Assembly (NCBI GenBank): GCA_946902985.2
Contig: OX336389.2
Location: 281,739,052-281,803,051, forward strand
Length of the DNA: 64,000 nt
Source of the DNA: Meconema thalassinum
Lineage: Eukaryota; Arthropoda; Insecta; Orthoptera; Tettigoniidae
Reading direction: 5' to 3'
The notes beneath the pieces were generated by a model. The model worked only from the letters and a program-made list of their open reading frames with translations. It was not told the DNA's origin and searched no databases. The first letter of the stretch is position 1; each line of letters opens with the position of its first letter. Made by a program: the position numbers and the translations under genes. Positions 45,318-57,441 of the stretch are shown here, one piece after another.

Positions 45318-47052
45318 TAATACTTTATTCAATGTGTACATCAATGATCTTCCAAAAACAATAAAGAAAGTAGGTAATGTGAATATCAGCATGTTTACAG
45401 ACGATGTTATCATTTGGACCACAGCACGTAACAGCCCAAATCAGCAAATGCTTCTTGAACACAGAATGAACCAGGCACTTATAAAACTCAAAAACTGGAC
45501 TGAAAACAATAATATGGAAATCAATACTTCCAAAACATTATACCAGTTTTTCTCCCTGAGACACCACAATCCAACTTTTAGTCTCAAATTTAGTAATCAA
45601 GAACTTCCAAAAAGTGAAAGTACAAAGTACCTAGGTATCATCATGGACAAGAAGCTGAACTGGACCAAACACATAAAACATGTGGAGGATAAGGTAAGCA
45701 AACGGATGAAATTAATGAAGAGACTAGCAGGAGCTACTTGGAGGAGCACTCGAGACACACTCAACAAAACCTACAATACTTACATCAAACCTATCATAAA
45801 ATATGGCAGTGAAGTACTCTATACAGCACCCCAGTCAAACATTGATCGCCTCGAGAGGTGTCAGAATAATGCCCTACGAATCATAACAGGTGCAATAAAA
45901 AACACACCTATAACCGCCTTGCAATTATATACCCACAACTTACCAATAGAAGAAGAGATGAAGCATCAAACAGCCAATGCATATCTCAGTATACAAAGAC
46001 TACCTCAAATGACATTGATCAAAAAACCAGTTTCTAGCCCCAATCTCAAAACACAAAAAGATCCCTTAAGTCTCGCCAAAGAATACATCAATAAGAGCAA
46101 TCTGCAAATAAAACTTGAACCACTCTGTATGCCAGTCAACCCCATTGAATATATACAAGTGACTACAGATCTTACTTTGTTAGAAGAGGTCTGCAAGAAA
46201 GACTCTTCACCACAAGATCTAAAACAACTGGCCATCTGTACAATAGAAGAAAGATATCCATCTAATCAATGGCTAAAAATATTTACAGATGGCTCACAAG
46301 ATAAAGAAAATAGAACTGGAGCAGGAATACATTCATCTCTCTTCTCACTCTACTTCCCAGTAGGCCAAAACAAAACAAACTTTGATGCTGAGATAAGAGC
46401 AATTTCACATGCACTCCATCAGTTATTAGGCAGAAACATTGATTATCAAAAATGCGTTATCATTACAGATTCAAAAGCAGCCATCCAAGCCATCTCGTCA
46501 AATTATAAGCCCCAAAATTAAGAACTGAAAGAAATTTTTTGTATGATAAAAACCCTTCAAAGACTCCACAAACAGATCTCATTTCAGTGGATCCCTTCTC
46601 ATGTTGGAATAGCAGGAAATGAAGAGGCAGACAGATTAGAAAAAAAAGGTACCACACTACAACAACCTGTCAGTCAGACTGATTTTATGTCAGCAAAAAG
46701 GATCTTGAAAAATACTATCAAAAACAGGTATGAAGAAATGGCAAAGAAAACAGCAGAAACCAAATTATGGAAAGACATTGATGCTAAATGGGATCAATAT
46801 AAATTAACACCAAGAAGAGAAGCTGTAGCCTTCTTCAGACTTAACACTGGCCACGACTGCCTTGCAGCTCATCTGAAACGAATCAACATCCTGAGATCTG
46901 AAGAATGCACACTTTGTCACGAACCTGGAAGTAAAATGGATAAGGGGCACCTGCTACATTGCAACAAACTTGATGTGACTGCTAGAACTTCTGGAAACCT
47001 CACACAACTCTATTGGAACGCAAGAAAGCTGATGGATTGGAATCCGGGCTAG
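45318..47052 (+). mobile_element. 5'-truncated I-like LINE with RNase H
   Basis: The coding region begins inside the RT domain: VYINDLPKTIKKVGNVNISM, MFTDDVIIWTTARN (catalytic Asp pair) and STKYLGIIMDKKLNWTKHIK, then the thumb TYIKPIIKYGSEVLYTAPQS. An RNase H domain follows with IFTDGSQDKENRTGAGIHSS, FDAEIRAISHALHQLL, CVIITDSKAAIQA and IPSHVGIAGNEEADRLE, i.e. the Asp, Glu, Asp, Asp catalytic set. The C-terminus has RLNTGHDCLAAHLKRI and CTLCHEPGSKMDKGHLLHCN, a gag-knuckle-like CCHC zinc motif. Only one break is seen: a TAA at 46519-46521. RNase H places it in the I/R1 group rather than families A or B. Confidence 0.92.
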
Positions 47053-47296
47053 CCATAGGAAACAACAACAGTAAATGAGATGAATGTTTAAAATAGTATG
47101 AATACCTGTACACACTGTTGTTCATTCCAACTACCTTTGTTGATATTAAATGGTAGTCTACAAACTGAGCATAATTTACTCTCCTAAGAACAGCTGACTA
47201 TAAGAGTAATCCACCTGATCAAAGATGCCTTCAACGATTCAGTTGTGCTGTGTACACTGAGAAAAAAATGAACAGATGCCATAATGAAATGCTCAC

Positions 47297-47445
47297 CTGT
47301 ATCGAATTCTCCAGTTGTCATCAAATAATCCTTTCTCTAACTCTGGCAGGAGTAACATAATAGCTGTATCAGCATAGAGGTTTACTATCCGCTGACCAGC
47401 CTTCAAAGCTGTATCACGAACATACTCATTTTCATCTGCTAGAGC
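47297..47445 (-). CDS. GCN1: GCN1 exon C
   Basis: The exon encodes [20 protein letters not shown] followed by [20 protein letters not shown] and FDDNWRIRY, a near-invariant GCN1 HEAT segment. The acceptor CAG lies just right of 47445 (the exon opens GCT CTA GCA). The donor is AG|GTGAGC at 47296, leaving two bases of a Ser codon completed by the next exon. Length is 149 bp, 49 codons plus two bases. The sequence rightward of 47445 stays open for 16 codons, but the acceptor and the protein similarity place the boundary here. The downstream intron is 13 kb and packed with mobile elements. Confidence 0.96.
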
Positions 47446-48034
47446 CTGAAAACACATTGGAAAACAGTTAAGAAAACATGTCAGAACATGCATTAATTTG
47501 CTATCTGAAGTGCAAGAACAAAAAAAATACCATCCAAGGGACTAAATCAAATCGCTCTCATCTGCACCAAAATGACCCATACCATAAGGAAGCTCACTTC
47601 TGGGTCTTCAGGTACAGTGGCTAAGGATGAAGCAATGAAGATAACCTTGATGTTGTCCTTAAAACAACAATCGTCACCATATGCGATCCTGTCGGTTGAT
47701 GTAAGCAGCACTTTGAACATGGCAGATTTGGGATAGAGTAGCAAGGGTGGTCTCGTCTTATACTCTTACACTTGTGTGATGACTTTACAAGTGCTCATCA
47801 TCCCTTGAAGTCATTCCTATGAATTAATTATTCACGAATGACGTATGTACAGTCCATTTAAAATATGTGAAATCTGAATGTTTTACAACTTCTACAATGT
47901 TTTTAACTAATTGATACATGATTAATAAATTGAGGCTTCTTATTTGCATTATTTATTTTAAATATGGAAAACTAAATACATTAAAATTATATTCACAAAT
48001 TATGTTTTGTGATTTTGGTTGGATTTCACATTTC

Positions 48035-48300
48035 TTTGTTGTTTTAATGAATTATTTTAGGCTAGGGACATCTTGGTCATCAGCCCTATGACCTTTCATG
48101 TGTGTTGGATTTGTCCGGTAACCTGTGTTTCTGTGGTGACTGTAGTAGTGTGTGGGCAGGTGGCCCAAGACTTGAAATAAGTTACCATCCCAGCACTTAT
48201 CCAGAGGAGGGATTGTGAAAAACCCCAGGTAAAAACTACTCACAGATTGGCCACTGTCAGCACCCACCAATCTCTTGGACTTTCTGCAGCTCCCCAATGT
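48035..48300. repeat. SINE-like repeat (family D)
   Basis: gttgttttaatgaattattt, ggctagggacatcttggtca and tttgtccggtaacctgtg, same order as 2045-2230. It continues with ccagcacttatccagagg. No clear ends. Confidence 0.5.
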
Positions 48301-48489
48301 TCTCTCTTCATTCAGATATTGATAATGAGCACCATTAACGTCTTCTGTGTTATGGTAATCGCACTAAGAGTTACTGTAGAAGTATAAATAACTAAAGTAT
48401 TATTTAACATTTTTGGTTTTAATAACCGTAATAAAAAAGAAAGCTTGTAGTTTTAAGAGACCGTTAATCTTGTGATCACGAGCCACGGG

Positions 48490-48628
48490 ACTTCCTTTTT
48501 ACATGGAAACCGAACCACAGGAGATGATATTTCACTTAGAAAATCTCACATGCATTGACCAGGAATTGAACCCGGTCCACCTTGGTGAGAGGCCAACAGC
48601 TTAACCGCTGCGCCATGCCCCATCATCT
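48490..48628 (-). mobile_element. tRNA-derived SINE head
   Basis: On the minus strand gcatggcgcagcggttaag (A box) and ccgggttcaattcctgg (B box) are spaced as in a tRNA, followed by caatgcatgtgagattttc. A functional tRNA is unlikely because the arms do not fold into a full cloverleaf and there is a SINE body downstream. Confidence 0.75.
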
Positions 48629-48639
48629 AATTAATATAG

Positions 48640-49370
48640 TAAACTAATTGCATCATATTTATTCTGCGAGGGAAAATACCACAGCACAAACAGAATCCTG
48701 TCATTCACTATCAAAAACCATATTGAACAGCAATGAACATATCAGCATCTAGTGATGAGCAAGTGACAAATGGCCAAGTTATGGGGAAATGGGTTATGGG
48801 AACTATAATTTTACATGGAATTTTATACAAGTTCAATACACAGGTTTCACTTCTAGATTTTCAAAACTACAGTATATCACCAAGTGACTGTAACTCTTCA
48901 CAGCTACCTCTTATTTTGATGTAGTATTTCACTACATTACATCACCCTCAAATCACCTCATTCTCAATGATACATTATTGACCATGCCTTCTGCATTGTA
49001 ACAGAAGAAAAGTTCACCACCAAAGGCTACCCTGCAGGACACCTCCATTACAGCACACAGAACCAGAGTTCATATACCCTATTCCTACCCAGTCTCCTAT
49101 TCTAGGAAAACCTCATCCCATCCTATAAAAAACAATTCTAAAATTTTAACTGCAAAATTTCACTTTCTGATTTGGGTAGCACAAAATCCTGGAAAATGTG
49201 TGTGAAATTTGCCACGAGAATGGTCATGATTGACCTGCAGGAATACATTAAAGTAAGAAGTCAGATTTATATTGGTTGTGTAATTAATGAAACAAGTTCA
49301 TAAATATAGTATACTACACTCCTTCCACTTGTGACCGTCACTCCTCTATTTACCAACCAGCTAGTAGGCA
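48640..49370. other. Intronic gap, nothing recognised
   Basis: Between the SINE head and the hAT element I see no repeat ends or coding similarity. Confidence 0.5.
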
Positions 49371-49380
49371 TACTTATGAG

Positions 49381-50523
49381 TAGAGACCTGAAAATTTAGC
49401 ATCTATTTTCTTTTAAATTAGCATTTATTTTTTCCCTATTTAGCATCTAATTTTTTCCGGATTCTTACGGACTATATGACTTTATTGGCGACACTTGAGA
49501 TACAATTTAATATTCAAATGAAAGCATTGTAAATAACTCTGTGTTGCACTCTTTCAAGTTACACCTTCTGTCTGTAACAACTGTATTGTAGTGTGACAAA
49601 ACACGCTCACTGTACACATTGTTTGTTGGTGTCCACAAAAGATCAAAAGAACTCTTGGCAAAATTTTCATGTTCATATTGAACAGCAGTCAAGGCACGTA
49701 CTACTTCACACTCCTCATTTTGTTTTAACTGCGATTCAATAATATTCTTGAAAGAATCATAGCCCTTCTTTATTTCATGACAGGGAATGTTTGTAAAGCC
49801 CGGAAGTTTTTGAATATCGGTTTCTTTGTCATTGTTCAATACAACGCGTCTAGGATAAAATATCTGTGCTATGGCTTCAAAGTTTTTGCGATTGGGATCA
49901 CTTGCCTTTAGTCTAGCAAGCTTGCTTCTAGCAGACTGAGCTACTTTTACAAACAAATCTTTCCTTGTAGCACATTCTAAGGCTGTGAGTTTAGCTGAGG
50001 CATTATCTGTCGCTTCAGAATAATGGCCTTGAATTATTGCACCAAAATTAGCATCTAAGTTCTCAAGTTTGGTTACTATTCAAGCGGCAAGCCGCAAAAT
50101 TTTCCGTTTAGCGAAGTCCATTTGTTCGACAAACCACCAGTCGACACGATGTGCCAAGTACATAAACGAGTTTCGTTTGTCAGCTGTCTGAATAACTTGT
50201 AGATAGTGGAAAGTTCCTATCGTTACAGAAATCGATTGTTATATCGACCAATATGCGTAGCACACTGCGAGTCAGAGATGAGGTATCGCTAGCGAGCGAT
50301 TAGGCCACCTACTAAACATTTTCTTTTGTTTAATAAACAAACTAGCAGATTTAAAGTAATTTCGCTATAAAATCGCACTTATTTGGTATTTTCGCATTTT
50401 GGGTCACACTTTGATTTACCCGTAAAAATGGTTTTATTTCACATTAAAATTAACGTAGGCTTGGATTCTGTATGAAATTTAAAAATTCGCATTTATCGCA
50501 AATGCGATTTTTTCAGGTCCGTA
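49381..50523 (-). mobile_element. hAT transposon remnant, 1.14 kb
   Basis: Perfect cttatgag duplications (49373-49380, 50524-50531) flank TAGAGACCTGAAAA and, inverted, TACGGACCTGAAAA. Subterminal tttagcatct words are repeated. A minus-strand frame at 49956-49507 carries LLWTPTNNVYSERVLSHYNT and VVTDRRCNLKECN, a divergent C-terminal dimerisation region. The remaining transposase is missing or unreadable. Confidence 0.9.
49507..49956 (-). pseudogene. hAT transposase C-terminal piece
   Basis: An open 149-codon stretch with FEAIAQIFYPRRVVLNNDKE early and SSFDLLWTPTNNVYSERVLS at its end. The order fits the last third of a hAT transposase. The true start lies upstream in sequence that no longer aligns, so the first Met is arbitrary. 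Confidence 0.7.
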
Positions 50524-50690
50524 CTTATGAGTTCATCAACCCTGATGGGTACATAACTTAAAAAAGCTGTGTTCGACATACCCTGAGGATCACAAACAAT
50601 AATGGTATATTGTAATACTTTACTCATTTCTTTTTGAGTAACCATTACTTGGCAAGAATCAAGCTAGATTTCTCATAATAATATACACAC

Positions 50691-50830
50691 CTTCAGGATT
50701 GGATTGATGATCTGCCCGATATAAGGGGTGAATTCAGAAGTAAAAGCAACAGGCATGTAGATGAACATCATTATGTAGCCGTCCTTCACGTGGGGTGCTA
50801 TATCTGTCCGCTCAGCAGTAGTTATGATTT
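50691..50830 (-). CDS. GCN1: GCN1 exon B
   Basis: No long ORF marks this exon; I found it by expecting the GCN1 stretch between exons A and C. After the acceptor (ctttttag, ending 50831) two bases complete the Glu codon begun in exon A. Forty-six codons follow, reading IITTAERTDIAPHVKDGYIM and then MFIYMPVAFTSEFTPYIGQI, the region containing the conserved HVKDGYI(M) core of GCN1. The donor at 50690-50689 is GTGTGT and the exon ends in phase 0 with a Lys codon. It joins exons A and C with no missing residues relative to animal GCN1 as I know it. The helical pattern fits HEAT repeats. Confidence 0.94.
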
Positions 50831-50887
50831 CTAAAAAGACAATTACAAACTAAAATGCAGTGTTGAATATAACTGAAAACTTTTGTA

Positions 50888-51067
50888 CCATATTTACTCA
50901 CATATAAGACCCCCTTGTAATTCTACATTTTAACACTTGAAATTTCAGGAGGGTCCTTTTATGTGCACATTTCAATAAATGAATTGGGTATAAAATTATT
51001 CATTAAACAAGAATAATCCTCAAAAATTTAGGAGTCACTAAAAGCCGGAGTAGTTAAAAGGGAAGTG
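50888..51067. mobile_element. Fragment of a TACCATATTTACTCACATA-type element
   Basis: accatatttactcacatata at 50888 resembles the ends of the elements at 51068 and 59506, but no partner end was found. A g/t-rich piece and agccggagtagttaaaagg follow before the next element starts. Confidence 0.5.
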
Positions 51068-51656
51068 CCGTATTTCCTCGCATAATCATCGTACATTTAT
51101 AGCCTAAAATTCGTGGAAAAAGCAGGGTGCGACGATTATGCGAAGAGTATTTAAGTTCAAAGAAGAAAACCACAAGTTTTAAATATATACTGTATCATTA
51201 TTTGCCGCACGCTCTCTTATTATTATTTGCTTTTTATGTAACCACAGGTATTTCACTTTCATACCTACCAACTTTCAAAAATAGAAATCCAGAAGATCCC
51301 AAAGCAAAAAAATAAAAAATCCTCTCGGCACGCCGGAAGGCGGAGGTAGATTTCACCAGGCAAACTAGGGGATAGGCTATAATAGGCAAAATATGCAGGT
51401 TTTCGTAGAAGGATCAGACCTCATTTATTGTGAGAAAGTATTTTACAATGTAATTGGAGCTCAATTAACTTTTCTTTCATCATACTATGCATATTTTTAA
51501 CATTTTATTGTCTTAGGGGGACGGTAACCTTCTTGTCATTTGGGGTCCATTTTTATACTTGTGGTCACACCGTCCTTAAGCATGGTTTGGAACTGATGTG
51601 TAACTATCTAACAGTCTGTTACTTCTTCACGTCAAATTTTATCTCCCGCAGAGATG

Positions 51657-52053
51657 TTGGTTGATTCCTCAGTTTAGGGCTGCGACAACGCGGTCATGTA
51701 ACCCCGTGTACTTTGGGTGTGTGTAGAATCAGTCTGATAAACGGTGTTAATTGTGATGGCTCTATTAGTCTGTAATTCAGGTAAGGACTGCAGACGATCA
51801 ATTTCAAGTAGTAGTTCCTAATGTTGGTACCAAATATACCGTCAACGACACCTAGCTGTGAACTTGGGTACTAGATGCCACCACAACCAGTAACTTGCAA
51901 CGAACGTTGGATTCCCCTCTGAAGGAAAGCATATTGAGGGAATGAGGGATTTTCAGCGCTCTTTGAAAATCCGACGACTTCGGCCGGCTTTGAACCCGTG
52001 ACCTTGGGCATAGAAGTTCAGCATGCTATCAGCTAGGCTACGTCACCGAAGCC
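51657..52053 (-). mobile_element. tRNA-derived SINE (family C), nearly complete
   Basis: On the minus strand gcttcggtgacgtagcctag and cacgggttcaaagccgg form the Pol III A/B boxes. The 3' half shares gcgacaacgcggtcatgtaa, gtctgataaacggtg and aattgtgatggctctattag with copies at 37225 and 58408. Confidence 0.85.
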
Positions 52054-53196
52054 GCTTCCCACATAGTCAGATGGAAAACTGAATGTGATCTCGTTGTCAT
52101 GGCAACCTCTGATAGTTCAACCCTCATCAATTTAGAAGCGTTGTCATGGCAACCTCTGATGGCTCTTGGCATTTTCTTCTAATTCCGAAATCATTTTTCT
52201 CTTCCCTTGGCGTAATGGTGGGTTGTATCAAAAATTCTTTCAGACAAAAGTTTTAGGTAATTATCAGGGGAATATCGTCCATTTTGTACGGTTTTGATAT
52301 TGTGCCTATTAAGAGAGATATGATTAATGTTTCCCGACAAACCCACTTTTCTCCACCCCATTGGTCAATGGTTGGTGATATCAAAAAACTTTTTAAACAT
52401 AATTTTTTGGCACTTATCCGACACATAATATGAACTTTGAAGGGATTCGATATTTCACATATTAAGAGAGTTATAGTGATATTTCACTTTTTCGAAAAAA
52501 GCACCCCCATCTTTACCCCCTTCGACCGATTTTGCCCATTAACGAACTCGACCGAGATTTTATAGAGATACATATTATGTAAAAAATTGAAAGGGATTGG
52601 TGCAAAATTACGGCAGTTAACGTGTCCACAAGAAACTGATATATATATAGATACATATATACATAAATTATATATAAACTTTTGAACTGACGGTGGTTTT
52701 GGGGTCTGGGGGATGTGAAACGCGAAGATATGGCGAAATTTTCCGGAAGTCGAAACATGGTACCCATTGCAATAGTTAGCTTTCTAATGAAATCTACCTA
52801 AAAAGCACGTACATGCGTCGCAAGTTCTTAAAACATAGCGAGAATAGACTACAAGGAAATAGATTACATACTCTTGGAGATCTCAGCTTTATTCGACTCC
52901 ATAATGGAATCCATTAGGTCCGTATTGACAAGAAATGTTATGCCACAATTCGATTGATGGAGTTTTTCCTTGAATTGTGGCATAATACTCTTGGAGATGC
53001 GAGACTATCTAATTACGTGTTCGCTTAATACAGAATATGCCTCCCTTCTTACTTGAATTCATCACGAAAACACTAAATCGCACAGAAATTCGTCACACAA
53101 TTGCACGAATACCAGAACTACAGCAAACACCGCTTAAAACCAAGCATAAACAAAGCATTCCTGCTAACAAACAGTTGAAGCACAAATAGTTATAAA

Positions 53197-53355
53197 TGCC
53201 GCGATAATCTGCGAGATGTGATTATCGAAAAGACAGCTCGATCGACTTTCAGGGTAATGTCAAACGCATGCAATTAATGACGAAAGCGCAGCGATAATCT
53301 GTGAGATGGGATTAACAATAAACTTATCGGTCGACTTTCAGTCGAATTTCAAACA
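53197..53355. repeat. Diverged tandem duplication, about 94-bp spacing
   Basis: gcgataatctgcgagatgtg ... tcgactttcagggtaatgtc is followed by gcgataatctgtgagatggg ... tcgactttcagtcgaatttc. The first copy starts near 53197, the second near 53291. Confidence 0.75.
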
Positions 53356-53877
53356 CTCGCATCTTAGAATAGCAGCTATTATCGAAATCAAAACTAAAAT
53401 GCGATTTGGATGCAGAGAACGGAAACATGCCATGGAGTTGAAAATCCGGAAAAAACTGTTAATCCGGACAACCGGAAAACACCCCAAACACCCGGGAAAC
53501 TTGGCAAGTATGCACTTTCATCAATTCTTGTATTTTCCCATTTTGGACACAAATGCGTATCATCACGCAAGGGTCACTTTTGCGATGTTTTCATGGAAGT
53601 GGCCGATGCTTGACTTTGCTAGACTGGCACGAGGTGTCCCTTGCGTAAGATTCCGCCAATTGCAGTCGGACCTGTTTTAACGTCGGCGAACTGGGACTAG
53701 CAGCGCTTCGTACGGCAGCTATTTGAATCTCGTCATTCCGAGGCCAAGTCACGGAAGCGATAGGTCCACATAAGATTCACTTCCCAGGCCCTGGAGTTGC
53801 GTTGAGCGCGATGGTTGGTTAGCGTGCCGTGGGCCACTCGTTCGCGTAGCGTGTCATAGACTGCAGTCAGAGACACA

Positions 53878-54150
53878 GGCTTCTTTCTTCTAACAAGGCC
53901 ACGACAGGTTCAAGTTCGCGGAATGTGCTGACTAAGGTGGCCACCCGCGTCGCGGTTCATGGCCCGCAGGCATAAAGACTAGATTACTTTCTCCTGACAA
54001 GATCACGCCAGATTATACGCTCGCTGAATGTGCTAAGTGACGAAGCTGGCCGCTCGCGTCACAGAGCCCGCAGGCATAAAGAAGAGATATTTTTCTTCTG
54101 ACAAAGTCACACCAGGTTATAAAGTCGCGGCAGCATGTGCAACTGACTGG
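53878..54150. repeat. Tandem repeat, about 104-bp unit, 2.6 copies
   Basis: Units start ttctttcttctaacaaggcc (53881), ttactttctcctgacaagat (about 53984) and atttttcttctgacaaagtc (about 54089). Each contains a gccccg/gcccgcaggcataaag-like word. It sits just inside the right terminus of the pogo-like MITE and may be a subterminal repeat. Confidence 0.8.
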
Positions 54151-54299
54151 TGCACAAAGAAGAATATACTATGCGATGAAATTTTATAAACCTCTTTTAG
54201 TGTTTGAAAAGTGGTGTGGGACGATTATGCGAGGAAATACGGTAAAACCAATAACATAATTATTATTACTATTATTATTCGAAAATTATTATTAGTGAT

Positions 54300-54960
54300 T
54301 TAAGCCCACTAAAGAGCGCTTATGACTAGTGCTTCTGCAGCACTTTCTTTGTTTTCCTACCCTCTGCCATAATTGTGAACACTAATGTACACCGTAATTT
54401 TTCAGCTTCCATGGTTTTCACTAGTACGATTGAAGCTCCTATTACATGAACTTCGCAGCATATCAAAATAAAATACAGTCTGATCTGCTTTTTCTATCTG
54501 TGATAAGAGTTTTTCTTGCTGCTGTCCAGACACGAATCAATCAAATTCTAGTTCTTTATCCGTGTATTCCTCCAGCAGCAGCTAACACAATGAGTCAATG
54601 ATGTATGCATCCAGAAACTCTGGTGGTTTCTTGCCATGAAACGAACAGCCCAATCTTGCCCTGCTTTAAACTAGTTTACACAGATTCCATTATTCTTTGC
54701 GATTTCATGTGCCTTCATGTGTAGGAATGCATGGGGCACACTGTCGCCATTATTCCTAATTTCTTGCATTAATATCAACAGTTCCTCATACACTTCTAAA
54801 CATTTACCAGTTTCCAGCCCGTGGAAAGATCTGACATTTTTCTTCCAGACCATTAGTTTCTCTAAATGTTTTCCCCCAAGATTGTATCATATTTGCTTGA
54901 ACAGCGAATTTACGATCAGCGGACTGCACACCTATCTAATTAATAAATTCAATTTTTAAG
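54300..54960 (-). pseudogene. pogo-type transposase fragment with CENP-B domain
   Basis: On the minus strand, from right to left: KFAVQANMIQSW, then VWKKNVRSFHGLETGK, LEVYEELLILMQEIRNNGDS and HAFLHMKAHEIAKNNGI, followed by DWAVRFM. This is the order of the CENP-B-type DNA-binding region in pogo transposases. Downstream, FDxxD-like catalytic sequence is no longer readable and stops are frequent. Confidence 0.65.
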
Positions 54961-54999
54961 TCTATTGCCGGTAGCACTCATGATAGTGAATAACTTGTT

Positions 55000-56640
55000 T
55001 AAATGCTCTGGTCACTTTCCAACAGACTGTTTCTGTTAACTAGATACTGTACATAATTACTACCTGAAAAGCATATTAATAGAGGCATCAGTGAAAGGGA
55101 TGGTTGAGTGAGATTCACTACTACGAACGCAACTTAGGGGTGGGAGATAACAAAAATCAATACACCAGTAAGCTCTTTACCTCTTTACAGGTAGCAAAGA
55201 ATGCAGTTTCTTATACTAATAGTGCAAAATTGTTTAGCCTATCCACCTGCAGAGTACTGCTACTGTGATTGATACCCCCCCCCGATATTTCACTGTATTT
55301 AATGAACGACTATGGATTACTGTATCAAAACTTGCAAATTACTTGCATATTTTTCCTTTCATGCAATGCCTGGTAAATGGAACTCTGTAGTATACTGCAT
55401 TTATAATCTGCCCAATAGGCAAAGGATTTTTAATTTTTTTTGGCTCTTCAAGAAAAATGTGGGAGGGTATTAACTGCTAATAAATGCAGTATATCTGGTG
55501 TTTGGCATTAGCATTCAGTGAACCTGGAATAAAACAGTCCTGTGGCCATTCTGCTCCTAAAGTTAAAGTGCGTCTTGTTTAAGAAGTGATACTTACTGTT
55601 ATCAATGGTCATTTGGGAAAGGAAATTTGGTTCATGATGACGACTGTAATGTAATTCTGTGCCCATCTACCATATGGGATCGGATGTAGATGTCCCCATA
55701 AATAATAATAATAGCAACAACATAATTAATGCCAGAAATTTGTTTATAGAAGTGCCAGGAACGAACTCAGGTCACATAAGAATACAGGAGATAAATCAAA
55801 AACTTCATTTTCACCCAGATGAATAAATATTGATAATTTCAAGAACGTATTGAGCATTCGAACAAGCGGCCAGTATGCGGATGTCGGATTTGAAAGCTGG
55901 AAACCAGGGGAGAGAACAAAAGCCCAAGGAATGTAGCACTACCAAGAAACGTGCCTGGAGATATACGTGGGTGAATCCCAGTGAGGGATGGCCAAGCGGT
56001 TGCTAATGAATTAGAGCAAGTGAGTAAGAGATACTCCAACACACTGTCGAGAGTAATCTAATAAGCTAAGCTACCCTGAATGATGTAAAAGGGAGGAAAA
56101 ACAACTTGTTGAAAGGGGAATGGGTGAGCATGCTTACAGGTACTAATTATTTGCTGGGAGCAGAGATATTAATTAAAAACCAGGACTGGATCATATCAGT
56201 CCGCCGTTTGAAACAAGCCAGGGTTGGAGAGTTCAGAGAATAACTGACTAAGTTGGGTGGCCGGCCCAAAGCCACGTAAATATCTCGCACAATTCTCAAC
56301 TCAAGATTAATCTCAAGATAAATAGCACAGAAGTGTTAAAAGTTGTAAGTCATCAAAAATTTCTGAATTTAAATATTCGGAGAGTTAGGACATCCTTCCA
56401 AGCTAGAACTGAACTACTACATACACCACAAAACACACACATCATTCTCACACATATACAAAGAATAAGAGCACTTGCACAAAATCCTCCACAGAGCAAC
56501 ATTGTAATAAACATTACTACTGCTATAAGGTGTTATCCTAACATTTTCTAGCAGTGAGAAGAAGTAACATTAAGGTGGGAAATACAGATGGAAACAAAGA
56601 ATATCTATACATACACGACTCGCCCAAGATTTAGCCAGAA
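55000..56640. other. Intronic gap, nothing recognised
   Basis: Apart from a 10-C run near 55275 I see no element ends or coding similarity between the pogo fragment and exon A. The stretch 56870-57440 beyond exon A is likewise unassigned. Confidence 0.5.
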
Positions 56641-56669
56641 AAGAAAGTAATATAGAAAAGCATACTAAC

Positions 56670-56865
56670 CAGGCATAAGTTTGTGAAGTTTCTCTACACC
56701 CAAACCGCCAACCACTTCACTAAGTCCTTGGGCAGCACCAGACCGATCAACAGAACTAGATTCTGATGTCAGAGTTTGCATCAGCCAAGGAAGCAGGTCC
56801 TCAAAACTAGACTCTCCCATTCCACGTACCATGGCACCCAAAGCTCTAGCAGACACACTTCGCAC
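56670..56865 (-). CDS. GCN1: GCN1 exon A (most 5' exon in window), partial gene
   Basis: This exon encodes HEAT-repeat sequence of GCN1, the large cytosolic protein that binds stalled or collided ribosomes and activates the eIF2-alpha kinase GCN2 in the integrated stress response. The reading VRSVSARALGAMVRGMGES and the later SSVDRSGAAQGLSEV stretch closely resemble animal GCN1. The acceptor AG is at 56867-56866 and the exon opens in phase 0 with GTG (Val), which is not a start codon. The donor after CCTG at 56670 is GTTAGT, splitting a Glu codon completed by the next exon. The upstream intron runs past the right edge for more than 7 kb, so earlier exons are outside the window. The frame has no stop or frameshift. 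Confidence 0.96.
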
Positions 56866-57441
56866 CTAGGAATTAACATGCAAAAAGCAAAACATAACAT
56901 AGTAATGTACTCGTCCACAGTTACCGTTCTTGAACAAAGGCTTATGCACTGAGAATGGCTTTCAGCTTTCGTAGAGAACCATGCCGTACCTCGTTTGGAC
57001 AGAACAAAATTATCATTTACTAAATGTTTTTGAACATGCACTTGTCTACAAGTAACTCAGGATACAGAAAAAGTCAAGTTTAACCTTGTTCACCCTCTGC
57101 AGCATTCCTTGAGCTGTACGTATCTCGCAGTAATAGTATATGGCAAATTGCACACCAAAGCTACATCATCATGAAAGCCAAGAATGAAAATGCCTTTCTC
57201 AGGGCAAAACCTAAGTAAAAAATGACAAATCAGGCCAAGTTTTCAATGAAGAGAACAGTGGTGTCCTAACCAACGAAGCAAATGTCTGATGAAACCCGAA
57301 AGTTGTACAATATCATAGGCTACAACACCTATGCCCTTTACAGGAGCAAACAAGTAGCTAGTCATACTTTGGTTGCTAAAAACCGCCTTGCCTCTAAATA
57401 AACGATCAAGGAAATGAATCATTTAATGATAAATGATAATA

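Larger units (their letters stand above)
51260..53512. mobile_element. hAT-like element, second copy of the CATACCT family
   Basis: Ends CATACCTACCAACTTTC and, inverted, CATACTTGCCAAGTTTC, flanked by cacttt on both sides (51254-51259, 53513-53518), or cactttc. The same termini occur at 13152-15338. No transposase is readable. A family C SINE is nested at 51657-52053, and short tandem duplications occur at 52093-52160 and 53197-53355. Confidence 0.82.
51068..54242. mobile_element. pogo-like MITE enlarged by a nested hAT-like element
   Basis: Ends CCGTATTTCCTCGCATAATC at both sides in inverted orientation (51068-51087, 54223-54242); right flank TA, left flank tg (probably mutated TA). Removing the nested element 51260-53512 leaves about 920 bp, close to the 992 bp of the related element at 59506-60497. 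A 104-bp tandem repeat lies near the right end. Confidence 0.82.

Noticed and set aside
53306..53680. 124-codon open frame
   Set aside because: No recognisable family; it crosses the right end of a hAT-like element at 53512, so it cannot be one ancestral gene.
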